A model generated the notes under the pieces. It saw only the letters and a program-made list of their open reading frames with translations. It did not search any database and was not told where the DNA came from. The translations under genes and the position numbers were made by a program. From the NCBI RefSeq assembly GCF_900105415.1, contig NZ_FNSM01000001.1, positions 1,984,001 to 2,048,000 on the forward strand: DNA of 64,000 nt, read 5' to 3'. Numbering within the stretch: the first letter of the stretch is position 1; each line of letters begins with the position of its first letter. This document shows positions 1 to 8,094 of this stretch, piece by piece. This stretch comes from Streptomyces sp. TLI_105. Its GTDB lineage: Bacteria > Actinomycetota > Actinomycetes > Streptomycetales > Streptomycetaceae.

Positions 1-39
1 GCGGAGTACGTGGCTCCGTTCCTGTCGGACGCGCCCTAG
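1..39 (+). CDS. C-terminal end of an unidentified gene
   Basis: Frame 1 reads through the first 12 codons and ends in TAG at 37-39. The visible residues are AEYVAPFLSDAP. The gene enters from the left edge of the window and would converge with the minus-strand gene ending at 67. Too little is visible to name the product; the reading is only that an open frame with high-GC codon choice ends here. Confidence 0.45.
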   Translation, partial: AEYVAPFLSDAP

Positions 40-66
40 GGGGTGTCCGGAAGGTCCCGCCCGGCT

Positions 67-561
67 CTACTTTCCGTACGCCCCCTGGTGCCGTACGGCC
101 AGGGCCCGCACCAGGCAGGTGAGGGCCGCCGTGCCGAGGGCCGCGCGGGCGATGTTCCACGCCACCCACGGGGTCTCGAAGGCGGCCCGGGCGGCCGCCG
201 GGTCCCGGGTCGCCGCGAGGGCGTCGTTGAGCGGCACGTTCGCCGCCGAGGTGACCACGAGGACGGCGAGGCCGAGGACGAACGCGGCGAGCGTCCAGGC
301 CCGGGCCCGGTCGGCGCGGTGCTGCCAGGCGGCCACGGCCGTGAGGACCGGCGCCCCGAAGAACGGGAGGAAGAACACCGGGTTCTGGATCACGTCGTTG
401 ATGTTCCGCATCACCTCGACGTAGACCCGGTCGTCGCTGCGCGCCAGCGCCGGCATCACCGAGCAGACGTACGCGAACCACACCCCCGCGACCAGTCCGG
501 TCGCCACCGTCGCCGCGCCGAGGACCGCCCCGGCACTCTTCCCGCCCTTGTTCTCTGTCAT
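67..561 (-). CDS. DUF1772-like four-helix membrane protein
   Basis: This 164-residue protein has four hydrophobic stretches: near residues 12-32 (after GKSAGAVLG), around the FFLPFFGAPVLTAVAAW segment, around AWTLAAFVLGLAVLVV, and near the C-terminus (ARAALGTAALTCLVRAL). The conserved-looking NVPLNDAL motif after the third helix is typical of DUF1772/anthrone-oxygenase-like membrane proteins. I chose the ATG at 561 (MTENKGG) because the open frame upstream is only a charged, low-information extension and GGGGAC precedes this ATG. The gene lies downstream of the salicylyl-CoA hydroxylase on the same strand, 76 bp away, so it may be the last gene of that operon. The specific substrate is unknown; DUF1772 proteins range from uncharacterised membrane proteins to polyketide anthrone oxygenases. 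Confidence 0.75.
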   Translation of the reverse strand: MTENKGGKSAGAVLGAATVATGLVAGVWFAYVCSVMPALARSDDRVYVEVMRNINDVIQNPVFFLPFFGAPVLTAVAAWQHRADRARAWTLAAFVLGLAVLVVTSAANVPLNDALAATRDPAAARAAFETPWVAWNIARAALGTAALTCLVRALAVRHQGAYGK

Positions 562-637
562 GTCCCCATTCAAGGGCGGGGGCGACGGGCGGACCATGGC
601 CTCGCGTCGCACCCGCATACGCGAGCGTCCAGGATCC

Positions 638-2977
638 TCAGTCCCGGCGGCCGGTGGGCGGGCGGCGGCTGCCCGCGCGGTACGGGGCGGGCCAGGGGGC
701 GGCCGGGCCCCGGTACTCCTGCTCGGCCGCCGCGTGCAGGGTCCAGTGCGGGTCGTAGAGGTGCGGGCGGGCGAGGGCGCAGAGGTCGGCGCGGCCCGCG
801 AGGAGCAGGGAGTTGACGTCGTCCCAGGAGGAGATCGCGCCGACCGCGATCACCGGGACGCCGAGCTCGTTGCGGATGCGGTCGGCGTAGGGCGTCTGGT
901 ACGAGCGGCCGTAGGCGGGCTCCTCCTCGGGGACGACCTGCCCGGTGGAGACGTCGATCGCGTCGGCGCCGTGGTCCGCGAAGGCGCGGGCGATCTCGAC
1001 GGCGTCCGCGGCGGTCGTGCCGCCCTCGGCCCAGTCGGTGGCCGAGATGCGGACGGTCATGGGCCGGTCGGCCGGCCAGGCCTCCCGCACCGCGTCGAAG
1101 ACTTCGAGGGGGTAGCGGAGCCGGGCCGTGAGGTCGCCGCCGTAGGCGTCGGTGCGGTGGTTGGTGAGCGGGGAGAGGAAGCCGGAGAGCAGATAGCCGT
1201 GGGCGCAGTGCAGTTCGAGGAGGTCGAAGCCGCTGCGGGCGGCCCGGCGGGCGGCCGCGGTGAACTGCTCGCGCACGGCGGTGAGTCCGGCGCGGTCGAG
1301 GGCGGCCGGGGTCTGGTTGACGCCGGGCCGGTACGGGAGGGGCGAGGCGGCGACGAGCGGCCAGTTGCCCTCGGGCAGGGGCTGGTCGATGCCCTCCCAC
1401 ATGCGGCGGGTGGAGCCCTTGCGGCCCGAGTGGCCGAGCTGGACGCCGAGCGCGGTGCCGGGCGCCGAGGTGTGGACGAAGTCGGCGATCCGGGTCCAGG
1501 CGGCTGCCTGGGCGTCGGTCCAGAGGCCGGTGCAGCCGGGGGTGATGCGGCCCTCGGGGCTCACGCAGACCATCTCGGTCATGACGAGTCCGGCGCCGCC
1601 GAGGGCCCTGGAGCCGAGGTGGACGAGGTGGAAGTCGCCGGGGACGCCGTCCTCGGCGACGTACAGGTCCATCGGGGAGACGACGACCCTGTTCCGCAGG
1701 GTCAGTCCGCGCAGCCGGAAGGGGGTGAACATGGGCGGGGTGCCGGGCGGGCAGCCGAAGTCGGCCTCGACGGCGGCGGTGAAGGCGGGGTCGCGCAGCC
1801 GCAGGTTGGCGTGGGTGACGCGGCGGCTGCGGGTGAGCAGGTCGAAGGCGAAGCGGCGGGGCGGGCGGTCGACGTGTCCGGCGAGCTCCTCGAACCAGCG
1901 GAGGCTGGCACCGGCCGCGCGCTGGGTGGACTCGACGACGGGACGGCGCTCCGTCTCGTACGCGCTCAGCGCCTCGTCGAGGTCCGGGTGGGCGTCGACG
2001 GCGGCGGCGAGGGCGACGGCGTCCTCGACGGCCAGTTTGGTGCCGGAACCGATGGAGAAGTGGGCGGTGTGGGCGGCGTCGCCGATGAGCACGGTGTTGC
2101 CGTAGGACCAGCGGGCGTTGGCGACGGTACGGAAGGCGGTCCAGGCGGAGGCGTTCGAGCGGAGCTCCCGGCCGCCGAGCGCCTCGGCGAAGACCTTGGC
2201 GCAGCGGGCGGTGGACTCGGCCTCGTCGAGCTCGTGGAAGCCGGCGGCCCGCCAGACCTCCTCGCGCATCTCGACGATGACGGTGGAGGAGTCGGCGGAG
2301 AAGGGGTAGGCGTGGAGCTGCATCACGCCGTGCTCGGTCTCGGCGATCTCGAAGCGGAACGCCTCGAAGGGGAAGTCGGCGGCCAGCCAGATGTAACGGC
2401 AGCGGTGGGGGGTGATGCGGGGGCGGAAGTGCGCGGCGTGGGTCTCGCGGGTGCGGCTGTGGACGCCGTCGGCGGCGACGACCAGGTCGTGCTCGGCGGC
2501 GAGGACGGCGGGGGGCGGGGCCTCGGTGCGGAAGCGGAGCCGTACGCCGAGCTCGGCGCAGCGGGCGTGCAGGATCTCCAGGAGCCGGCGGCGGCCGAGG
2601 GCGGCGAAGCCGTGGCCGGTGGAGGTGGTGCGGTGGCCCCGGTGGACGACGTCGATGTCGTCCCAGCGGACGAGCTCGCCGCGGAGCGCCTCGTACACGA
2701 CGGGGTCGGCGTCCCGGATGCCGCCGAGGGTCTCGTCGGAGAGGACGACGCCGAAGCCGAAGGTGTCGGAGGGGGCGTTCCGCTCCCAGACGGTGACCTC
2801 GCGGGCCGGGTCCTGCCGCATGAGGAGCGCGGCGGCGTAGAGGCCGCCGGGCCCGCCTCCGACGACGGCGATCCGCGCGGGCCCCGGGCCGGGTCCGGGG
2901 CGGGGGCGGGGTCCGGGGCGGGGGTCGGGGGCCGGGGCGGGGGCGCTTCGGGGCTCCGGGCCCGGGGGCGTCAGCAT
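638..2977 (-). CDS. Bifunctional salicylyl-CoA 5-hydroxylase / old-yellow-enzyme oxidoreductase fusion
   Basis: A 779-residue fusion. The N-terminal half is a class A flavoprotein monooxygenase: a GGGPGG dinucleotide-binding loop at about 39-45, then GDAAHTAHFSIGSG near 305 for FAD ribityl binding. From about 415 the second half is an old-yellow-enzyme (NADH:flavin oxidoreductase) barrel, with MFTPFRLRGLTLRNRVVVSP at its start and HCAHGYLLSGFLSP near 590. This domain order and length match the salicylyl-CoA 5-hydroxylase (SdgC-type) that makes gentisyl-CoA in the CoA-dependent salicylate pathway. The ATG at 2977 overlaps the stop of the upstream crotonase by seven bases (ATGCTGA), so the two are translationally coupled. 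Residues 2-35 are a Pro/Arg/Gly tract and may be dispensable. Missing from the window are the salicylate-CoA ligase, the thioesterase and gentisate 1,2-dioxygenase, so the complete pathway would have to be elsewhere. Family call is strong; the exact aryl-CoA substrate is inferred. Confidence 0.88.
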   Translation of the reverse strand: MLTPPGPEPRSAPAPAPDPRPGPRPRPGPGPGPARIAVVGGGPGGLYAAALLMRQDPAREVTVWERNAPSDTFGFGVVLSDETLGGIRDADPVVYEALRGELVRWDDIDVVHRGHRTTSTGHGFAALGRRRLLEILHARCAELGVRLRFRTEAPPPAVLAAEHDLVVAADGVHSRTRETHAAHFRPRITPHRCRYIWLAADFPFEAFRFEIAETEHGVMQLHAYPFSADSSTVIVEMREEVWRAAGFHELDEAESTARCAKVFAEALGGRELRSNASAWTAFRTVANARWSYGNTVLIGDAAHTAHFSIGSGTKLAVEDAVALAAAVDAHPDLDEALSAYETERRPVVESTQRAAGASLRWFEELAGHVDRPPRRFAFDLLTRSRRVTHANLRLRDPAFTAAVEADFGCPPGTPPMFTPFRLRGLTLRNRVVVSPMDLYVAEDGVPGDFHLVHLGSRALGGAGLVMTEMVCVSPEGRITPGCTGLWTDAQAAAWTRIADFVHTSAPGTALGVQLGHSGRKGSTRRMWEGIDQPLPEGNWPLVAASPLPYRPGVNQTPAALDRAGLTAVREQFTAAARRAARSGFDLLELHCAHGYLLSGFLSPLTNHRTDAYGGDLTARLRYPLEVFDAVREAWPADRPMTVRISATDWAEGGTTAADAVEIARAFADHGADAIDVSTGQVVPEEEPAYGRSYQTPYADRIRNELGVPVIAVGAISSWDDVNSLLLAGRADLCALARPHLYDPHWTLHAAAEQEYRGPAAPWPAPYRAGSRRPPTGRRD

Positions 2978-3798
2978 CCCCGCCACTTCGGGGGGCGTTT
3001 CTCGGTGAAGGCGGCGTGGAACTCGGCGTAGTCCTCGCCGTTCATCAGGAGCGCCTGGGTGGCCGCGTCCAGTTCGACGGCGGCGGCGAGCGGCATGTCG
3101 AGCTCGGCGGTGAGCAGGGCCTTGGTCTGGGCGAGGGCGAGGGCGGGCCCGTCCGCGAGGCGGCGGGCGAGGGCGGCGGCCCGCTCCCCCGCCGCGCCCT
3201 CCTCGGTGAGTTCGCTGAGGAGGCCGATGCGCTCGGCCTCGGCGGCGTGGACGGGCTCGCCCAGCATGAGGAGACGGGTGGCGTGGCCGAGTCCGACGAC
3301 CCGGGGCAGCAGATAGGCGGCGCCCATGTCGCCGCCGGAGAGACCGACCCGGGTGAAGAGGAAGGAGAAGCGGGTGGTGGGGTCGGCGATCCGGAAGTCG
3401 GCGGCGAGCGCGAGGACGGCCCCGGCGCCGGCGGCGACGCCGTGGAGGGCGGCGACGACGGGGAAGGGGCATTCGCGGAGGGCGCGGACGACCTGGCCGG
3501 TCATCCGGTTGAAGTCGAGGAGCCGGGCGGTGTCGAGGGCGAGGGTGGCGCCGATGATCTCGTCCACGTCGCCGCCCGAGCAGAAGCCGCGGCCTTCGCC
3601 GCCGAGGACGAGGGCGCGGACGGCGCGCTCGCGGGAGAGCTCGGCGAGGAGGTCGCGCAGGTCGGCGTAGGCGCCGAAGGTGAGGGCGTTGAGTTTCGCG
3701 GGGCGGGCCAGGGTGACGGTGGCCACGCCCTGGTCGATGTCGAGGCGCAGGTGCTGCCAGCGTGCCGTGCGGGGCGCGGAGCCGGTAAAGGGGCTCAT
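2971..3798 (-). CDS. Enoyl-CoA hydratase/isomerase (crotonase) family protein
   Basis: A 275-residue crotonase-fold protein. It has the CoA/oxyanion segments FCSGGDVDEI near residue 70 and HGVAAGAGAVLALAADF near 119. At the position of the two catalytic glutamates of classical enoyl-CoA hydratase it carries TRVGLSGGDMGAAYLLPR, so the usual acid/base Glu seems replaced and Asp of GGDMG is the likely polar residue. It may act on an aryl-CoA ester or as an isomerase/hydrolase rather than as a beta-oxidation hydratase. The ATG at 3798 was chosen because AAGGAGG lies eight bases upstream; the longer open frame upstream has no family similarity. Its stop overlaps the start of the salicylyl-CoA hydroxylase, which links it to aromatic-CoA catabolism. 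Confidence 0.85.
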   Translation of the reverse strand: MSPFTGSAPRTARWQHLRLDIDQGVATVTLARPAKLNALTFGAYADLRDLLAELSRERAVRALVLGGEGRGFCSGGDVDEIIGATLALDTARLLDFNRMTGQVVRALRECPFPVVAALHGVAAGAGAVLALAADFRIADPTTRFSFLFTRVGLSGGDMGAAYLLPRVVGLGHATRLLMLGEPVHAAEAERIGLLSELTEEGAAGERAAALARRLADGPALALAQTKALLTAELDMPLAAAVELDAATQALLMNGEDYAEFHAAFTEKRPPKWRGC

Positions 3799-3835
3799 TC
3801 GAGGGGCCTCCTTCCTCCGCAGGGAGGGTATCACC

Positions 3836-3858
3836 ATACTGTGACTGTCGTCACGAGT
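3836..3858. promoter_or_regulatory. Candidate operator in the divergent promoter of the aryl-CoA operon
   Basis: A perfect inverted repeat GTGAC-TGTC-GTCAC spans 3841-3854, in the 190-bp gap between the crotonase (minus, start 3798) and the anti-sigma-type ATPase (plus, start 3989). It sits about 45 bp upstream of the crotonase start, where a TetR- or MarR-type repressor would block transcription. No regulator gene for it is in the window. Function inferred from symmetry and position only. Confidence 0.35.
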
Positions 3859-3988
3859 GCGCGATAAGGCCGATGCGGGGGTGCCGTGGGAAGCGGATTT
3901 TGCACCTCGTAAGGTTGAAACCAGGACGTCTCGGGATGCCCCCACCCCACTCGCCCACCCGCCACCCGGCGAAGGGAGCCCGCCCCCC

Positions 3989-4564
3989 ATGCCCGAAGCC
4001 ACCCGCCCCACGGCCGCCGGACGCGCGGCGACCGGGCCCCCGCCCGCCGGGCCCGACACGGCCGGCCGCCCGGCACCCGAGCCTCCGGCCGCCGGGCCCG
4101 GAGTCGAAGCGGCCGGGCCGGCCACCTCCTGGCGCGTCCGGCTGCCCCACACCACCGCCGCCGTGCCGATCGCCCGCGCCCTGATCCGTACCGCGCTCAC
4201 CGACACCGCCCCCGAGGCCGACGAGCGCCCCGACACCGACACGGCGGAGCTCCTCACCGCCGAGCTCGTCGCCAACGCCGTCGAGCACACCGCCGGGACC
4301 GGCCCCATCGAACTGGTCGTCGAACTGCTCCCGGCGCCGGGCGGCTGCCAGATCGAGGTCCACGACTCCCGGCCCACCCGCCCCGGCGACCTCGTCGACC
4401 CCGACCCGGCGGTCGGGGTCGACCCCTGGCAGGAGCACGGCCGCGGCCTCCTCCTGCTCCGGGCGCTCAGCAGCGACTGCGGCCACCGCCCCACCGCGCA
4501 CGGCAAGGCGGTCTGGTTCACGCTCCCGGGGATACCGGCCCAGCGGCGTCGCCGGGCGAGCTGA
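3989..4564 (+). CDS. RsbW/SpoIIAB-like ATP-binding protein (HATPase_c, anti-sigma type)
   Basis: A 191-residue protein with a proline- and alanine-rich N-terminal third (to about residue 45), then a GHKL ATPase domain. The N box is ELVANAVEHT and the G box GRGLLLLRALSSDCGHR, the standard signature of the many stand-alone Streptomyces anti-sigma or regulatory histidine-kinase-like ATPases. The start at 3989 has a GAAGGGAG ribosome-binding site ten bases upstream; an in-frame start at 3857 would add 44 unconserved residues and overlap the divergent promoter. No partner anti-anti-sigma factor or PP2C phosphatase lies next to it, so the sigma factor it controls, if any, cannot be deduced. Confidence 0.82.
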   Translation: MPEATRPTAAGRAATGPPPAGPDTAGRPAPEPPAAGPGVEAAGPATSWRVRLPHTTAAVPIARALIRTALTDTAPEADERPDTDTAELLTAELVANAVEHTAGTGPIELVVELLPAPGGCQIEVHDSRPTRPGDLVDPDPAVGVDPWQEHGRGLLLLRALSSDCGHRPTAHGKAVWFTLPGIPAQRRRRAS

Positions 4565-4570
4565 CGGGCC

Positions 4571-4600
4571 GCGGGGCGCGGCGCCCCTGGGCGCCGCACG
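4571..4600. terminator. Bidirectional GC-rich stem-loop between convergent genes
   Basis: GGGGCG at 4573-4578 pairs with CGCCCC at 4582-4587, followed by further GGGCGCC-rich symmetry. It lies just after the stop at 4564 and before the convergent MBL-fold gene that ends at 4688. There is no T-tract, as is usual in Streptomyces. The remaining bases up to 4687 show no gene. Confidence 0.4.
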
Positions 4601-4687
4601 GCGGCGCGCCGACGACCGGTGGGCCGGCCCGTGCGATCGGCCCGGTCCGGATCGCCGTAGCCCTGGCGGGCGACCCGGGACCCTCCG

Positions 4688-5539
4688 TCACGTGGCCGAC
4701 GGCCGAGGCTGTTCGGGCGGGACCGAGCTTTCGGCCATCGCCATCCACTGGTCGAGGTCGGCCTGGGTGAACTCCGTCCAGGTCGGCATCCCGGGCAGTC
4801 GGCGGAGAAGATCGAACGCCTCCGCGATGTGCGGCCCGCGGAGCACCGGCGTGTGGCAGCCGGCGACGACCTCGGCGCCCAGCCGCTGGAAGTCCTCCAC
4901 CACCGCGCCGAACTTCTGTTCGTCCGTCAACGCGACCCAGGGCGAGACCAGGCGTCCGCCGAAGAGCTGCCCGTCGCGGAATTCCTCCGCGGACAGGCCG
5001 GCCGTCTCGGGCAGGGGAGCGGGCACGTTCGTCGCGAAGGTGTCCACCGCCCACAGGACGCCGGTCTTCGTGTCGAAGAGGGCCCGGGTCGTCGGGTTGT
5101 CGTACAGCGGTGGCCGTTTGGCCACCAGCGTGCGGTCACCGACCTCCACCGTGTCCCCGTCGGTCATGAAACGGCACCGGTTGATCGGCGTCTCCCACTC
5201 CTCGGCCATGCGCCCGAGGGAGAACCAGGTCGTCAGCAGGGTCGCGTTCGGGCATGCGGCGAGGGCGGCCAGAAGGTTGCCGGCGTGATCGCGGTCGTCG
5301 TGGGTGAGGAAGACCCATCGCACGTCCAACGGATCCACCACGGACCACGCGGCCTCCAACCACTGGGACCGCACCGCCGGCGCCCCGGTGTCCACCAGGA
5401 TCGGTTCGGCTCCCCGGATCACCATCGAGTTCATCGGGAAGTGGCCGACCGGCGGAGCCTCCAGGGCCCACGGAATGACGAACGTCTCCTCGGCGATCCG
5501 GTAGGGCTGCAAGAGTTCGAAGGTTTCTGTAGCAGTCAT
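4688..5539 (-). CDS. MBL-fold protein of the oxygen-binding di-iron (ODP) type
   Basis: A 283-residue metallo-beta-lactamase-fold protein. Strands and ligands are recognisable: MVIRGAEPILVDTGAP (N-terminal strand pair with the Asp ligand), THDDRDHAGN (metal loop), then GVLWAVDTFA and GCHTPVLRG (C-terminal Asp and His ligands). The metal loop reads H-D-D-R-D-H rather than HxHxDH, so the second His is replaced by an acidic residue. That is the pattern of flavodiiron/ODP proteins rather than classical zinc hydrolases. There is no flavodoxin domain, so an electron-transfer partner would be separate. It is a single gene with convergent and same-strand neighbours of unrelated function. A role in oxygen, NO or small-molecule handling is possible, but the reaction is not established. 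Confidence 0.8.
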   Translation of the reverse strand: MTATETFELLQPYRIAEETFVIPWALEAPPVGHFPMNSMVIRGAEPILVDTGAPAVRSQWLEAAWSVVDPLDVRWVFLTHDDRDHAGNLLAALAACPNATLLTTWFSLGRMAEEWETPINRCRFMTDGDTVEVGDRTLVAKRPPLYDNPTTRALFDTKTGVLWAVDTFATNVPAPLPETAGLSAEEFRDGQLFGGRLVSPWVALTDEQKFGAVVEDFQRLGAEVVAGCHTPVLRGPHIAEAFDLLRRLPGMPTWTEFTQADLDQWMAMAESSVPPEQPRPSAT

Positions 5540-5643
5540 CGCCGCTCTCCCTGGAGTGGGCTTCGGCCACAGCGCCTGTCAATCCAGTCCAGCCCCGTGC
5601 CGCGCCCGCGTCAAACCGGCGGTCAGGGGCGGCCGCCGCTCGG

Positions 5644-6657
5644 CTACTCCCCCGTCGTACCGGCCAGCGTCGCGACCAGGACCGCCTTGATGGTGTGCAT
5701 CCGGTTCTCGGCCTCGTCGAAGACGACCGAGTGCGCCGACTCGAAGACCTCGTCCGAGACCTCCAGCTCGGTCAGGCCGTGCCGGGCGTGGAGGTCCCGG
5801 CCGACCGCCGTGCCCAGGTCGTGGAAGGCGGGCAGGCAGTGCAGGAACTTGACGTCCGGGTTCCCCGTGGCGCGCAGCACGTCCATCGTCACGGAGTACG
5901 GGGCGAGGGCGGCGATCCGCTCGTCCCAGACCTCCTTGGGCTCGCCCATGGAGACCCAGACGTCGGTGACGACGAAGTCGGCGCCCACGACGCCCTCGGA
6001 CACGTCCTCGGTGAGCGTGATCCTGGCGCCGCTGGTCTCGGCGAGCTTGCGGGCCGCGGCGACGACGTCCTCGGCCGGCCAGTACGCCTCCGGGGCGACG
6101 ATCCGGACGTCCATGCCGAGCAGGGCGCCGGTGACCAGGTAGGAGTTGCCCATGTTGAAGCGGGCGTCGCCCAGGTAGGCGAAGGCGATCTCGTCGAGCG
6201 GCTTGTCCGTGTGCTCGGTCATGGTGAGCACGTCGGCCAGCATCTGGGTGGGGTGCCAGTCGTCGGTGAGCCCGTTGAAGACGGGCACGCCGGCGAAGGC
6301 GGCGAGCTCCTCGACCGCGGCCTGGCTGTCCCCGCGGTACTCGATGCCGTCGAACATCCGGCCGAGGACGCGGGCGGTGTCCTTGACCGACTCCTTGTGG
6401 CCGATCTGGGAGCTCGCGGGGTCGAGGTAGGTGGTGGAGGCGCCCTGGTCGGCTGCGGCGACCTCGAAGGCGCAGCGGGTGCGGGTCGAGGTCTTCTCGA
6501 AGATCAGGGCGATGTTCCTGCCGCGCAGCCGCTGGACCTCGGCGCCCGCCTTCTTGGCGGCCTTGAGCTCGGCGGCGAGCGCGATCAGGCCGCGGAACTC
6601 CTCGGCGGTGAAGTCCAGCTCCTTGAGGAAGTGGCGGCCGATGAGGTCTGTGGCCAT
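5644..6657 (-). CDS. arcB: Ornithine carbamoyltransferase, catabolic type
   Basis: A 337-residue carbamoyltransferase. The carbamoyl-phosphate loop is [10 protein letters not shown] near residue 58, the second domain has [11 protein letters not shown] and [10 protein letters not shown], and the ornithine site is [10 protein letters not shown] near 280, all canonical. The [19 protein letters not shown] and [20 protein letters not shown] segments resemble catabolic ArcB/ArgI-type enzymes more than short anabolic ArgF. It follows arcA on the same strand after a 134-bp gap, so the pair converts arginine to citrulline, then to ornithine and carbamoyl phosphate. The start ATG at 6657 has AGGAG upstream; longer open frame is unrelated. 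The next ADI-pathway gene, carbamate kinase, is absent here. Confidence 0.93.
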   Translation of the reverse strand: MATDLIGRHFLKELDFTAEEFRGLIALAAELKAAKKAGAEVQRLRGRNIALIFEKTSTRTRCAFEVAAADQGASTTYLDPASSQIGHKESVKDTARVLGRMFDGIEYRGDSQAAVEELAAFAGVPVFNGLTDDWHPTQMLADVLTMTEHTDKPLDEIAFAYLGDARFNMGNSYLVTGALLGMDVRIVAPEAYWPAEDVVAAARKLAETSGARITLTEDVSEGVVGADFVVTDVWVSMGEPKEVWDERIAALAPYSVTMDVLRATGNPDVKFLHCLPAFHDLGTAVGRDLHARHGLTELEVSDEVFESAHSVVFDEAENRMHTIKAVLVATLAGTTGE

Positions 6658-6705
6658 GGGACGCGCTCCTGTGGGTACGGTCGGGAGGACGACGGTCGGG
6701 ACTCT

Positions 6706-6740
6706 GGAAGTGTATACGCACTTCAACATTTCTATACAGC
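6706..6740. promoter_or_regulatory. Candidate ArgR-type operator upstream of arcB
   Basis: TGTATA at 6711-6716 and TATACA at 6733-6738 form an inverted pair in the arcA-arcB gap. The right-hand half, read on the minus strand, is TGTATAGAAATGTT, matching 9 of 14 positions of an actinobacterial ARG box as I recall it. This AT-rich patch stands out in GC-rich DNA and lies 55-80 bp upstream of the arcB start. It suggests arcB has its own arginine-responsive promoter. Confidence 0.4.
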
Positions 6741-6791
6741 CCCCCTCTCCCGTGACCTTCGCCCTCAGGGGACGTCCCGGACCTCCGCCCC

Positions 6792-8024
6792 TCAGGCCGC
6801 GTCCCGCTCCACCGGACAGCTCATGCAGCGCGGACCGCCCCTCCCCCGGCCCAGCTCGCTGCCGGGGATCTCGATCACCTCGATGCCCTGCTTGCGCAGA
6901 TGCGTGTTCGTCGTGACGTTCCGCTCGTACGCCACGACCACCCCCGGCTCCACGGCCAGCACGTTGCACCCGTCGTCCCACTGCTCCCGCTCGGCCGCGT
7001 GCACGTCCTGGGTCGCCGTGAGGACACGGATGTCCTGGAGCCCGAGGGCCGCCGCGATGGCACTGTGCATCTGCTCCGGCGGATGGTCGGTGACCCGGAG
7101 GGACTGCTCCGCGTCCCCCGGCTCGATCGTGTACGAGCGGAGCATCCCCAGACCCGCGTACTGCGTGAAGATGTCCTGGTCGACCATCGTCATCACCGTG
7201 TCCAGGTGCATGAACGCCCGCCGCTTCGGCATGTCCAGCGCGATGATCGTGCGCGCCGACCCCGCCGCGAACATCCCCCGGGCCAGCATCTCCACCGCCT
7301 GCGGCGTCGTCCGCTCGCTCATCCCGATCAGCACGGCGCCGTTGCCGATGACCAGGACGTCCCCGCCCTCGATCGTCGACGGATAGTCCGCCTGCCCCTC
7401 CGACCAGTGGTGGAAGGAACCCGCCTCCGGGCCCGTGAACAGCGGATGGTGCTTGTAGATCGCCTCGAAGTGCACCGTCTCGCGCTGCCGGGCCGGCCAG
7501 CGCATCGCGTTGATGGAGACGCCGTCGTAGATCCAGGCCGAGGTGTCCCGGGTGAAGAGGTGGTTCGGCAGCGGGCCGAGCAGGAAGTCGTCCAGATCCA
7601 TCGCGTGGAAGCGGACCGAGGTCGGCTCCCGGTGCGCCGCCAGGAACTCCCGCTTCGTCATCCCGCCGACGAGCGCCTCGCCCAGCGCGGCGGCGTCCAG
7701 CGAGTCGAAGGCCGCGCGGAGGTGGTCGGTGGCGAGCGGCCCGTACTCCTTCTCGTCGAAGACCCGGTCGAGGACCAGCGCGCGGGCCGCCGGGACGTCC
7801 AGGGCCTCGCGCAGCAGGTCCCCGAAGAGGTGCACCTCCACCCCCCGGTCGCGCAGCACGTCGGCGAAGCCGTCGTGCTCCTGCCGGGCCCGGCGCACCC
7901 ACAGCACGTCGTCGAAGAGGAGGGCGTCCTTGTTGGACGGAGTAAGCCGCTTCAGCTCCAGATCGGGCCGGTGCAGGATGACGCGGCGCAGCCGCCCGGT
8001 CTCGGAATCGACATGGAATCCCAT
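6792..8024 (-). CDS. arcA: Arginine deiminase
   Basis: A 410-residue guanidino-group-modifying enzyme that hydrolyses arginine to citrulline and ammonia. All family blocks are visible: [10 protein letters not shown] near residue 160, [11 protein letters not shown] near 215, [12 protein letters not shown] near 275, and the catalytic cysteine in GGPRCMSCP near the C-terminus. Length is typical (about 400-420). It is upstream of arcB and 70 bp downstream of the large minus-strand operon. No ArcD antiporter or ArcC is present, so in this organism the pair may serve arginine/nitrogen turnover rather than a full fermentative ADI route. Confidence 0.95.
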   Translation of the reverse strand: MGFHVDSETGRLRRVILHRPDLELKRLTPSNKDALLFDDVLWVRRARQEHDGFADVLRDRGVEVHLFGDLLREALDVPAARALVLDRVFDEKEYGPLATDHLRAAFDSLDAAALGEALVGGMTKREFLAAHREPTSVRFHAMDLDDFLLGPLPNHLFTRDTSAWIYDGVSINAMRWPARQRETVHFEAIYKHHPLFTGPEAGSFHHWSEGQADYPSTIEGGDVLVIGNGAVLIGMSERTTPQAVEMLARGMFAAGSARTIIALDMPKRRAFMHLDTVMTMVDQDIFTQYAGLGMLRSYTIEPGDAEQSLRVTDHPPEQMHSAIAAALGLQDIRVLTATQDVHAAEREQWDDGCNVLAVEPGVVVAYERNVTTNTHLRKQGIEVIEIPGSELGRGRGGPRCMSCPVERDAA

Positions 8025-8094
8025 GCGCCCATCCTGACGGAGCCGGGCGGCCCTGGCCCGCCTTTCGACGTGCTCACCTCGGCGCCCCTCGCGG

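Noticed and set aside
548..3031. Long plus-strand open frame opposite the salicylyl-CoA hydroxylase and crotonase
   Set aside because: Gly/Val/Asp/Arg-rich composition with no motif; a typical high-GC shadow of the minus-strand genes.
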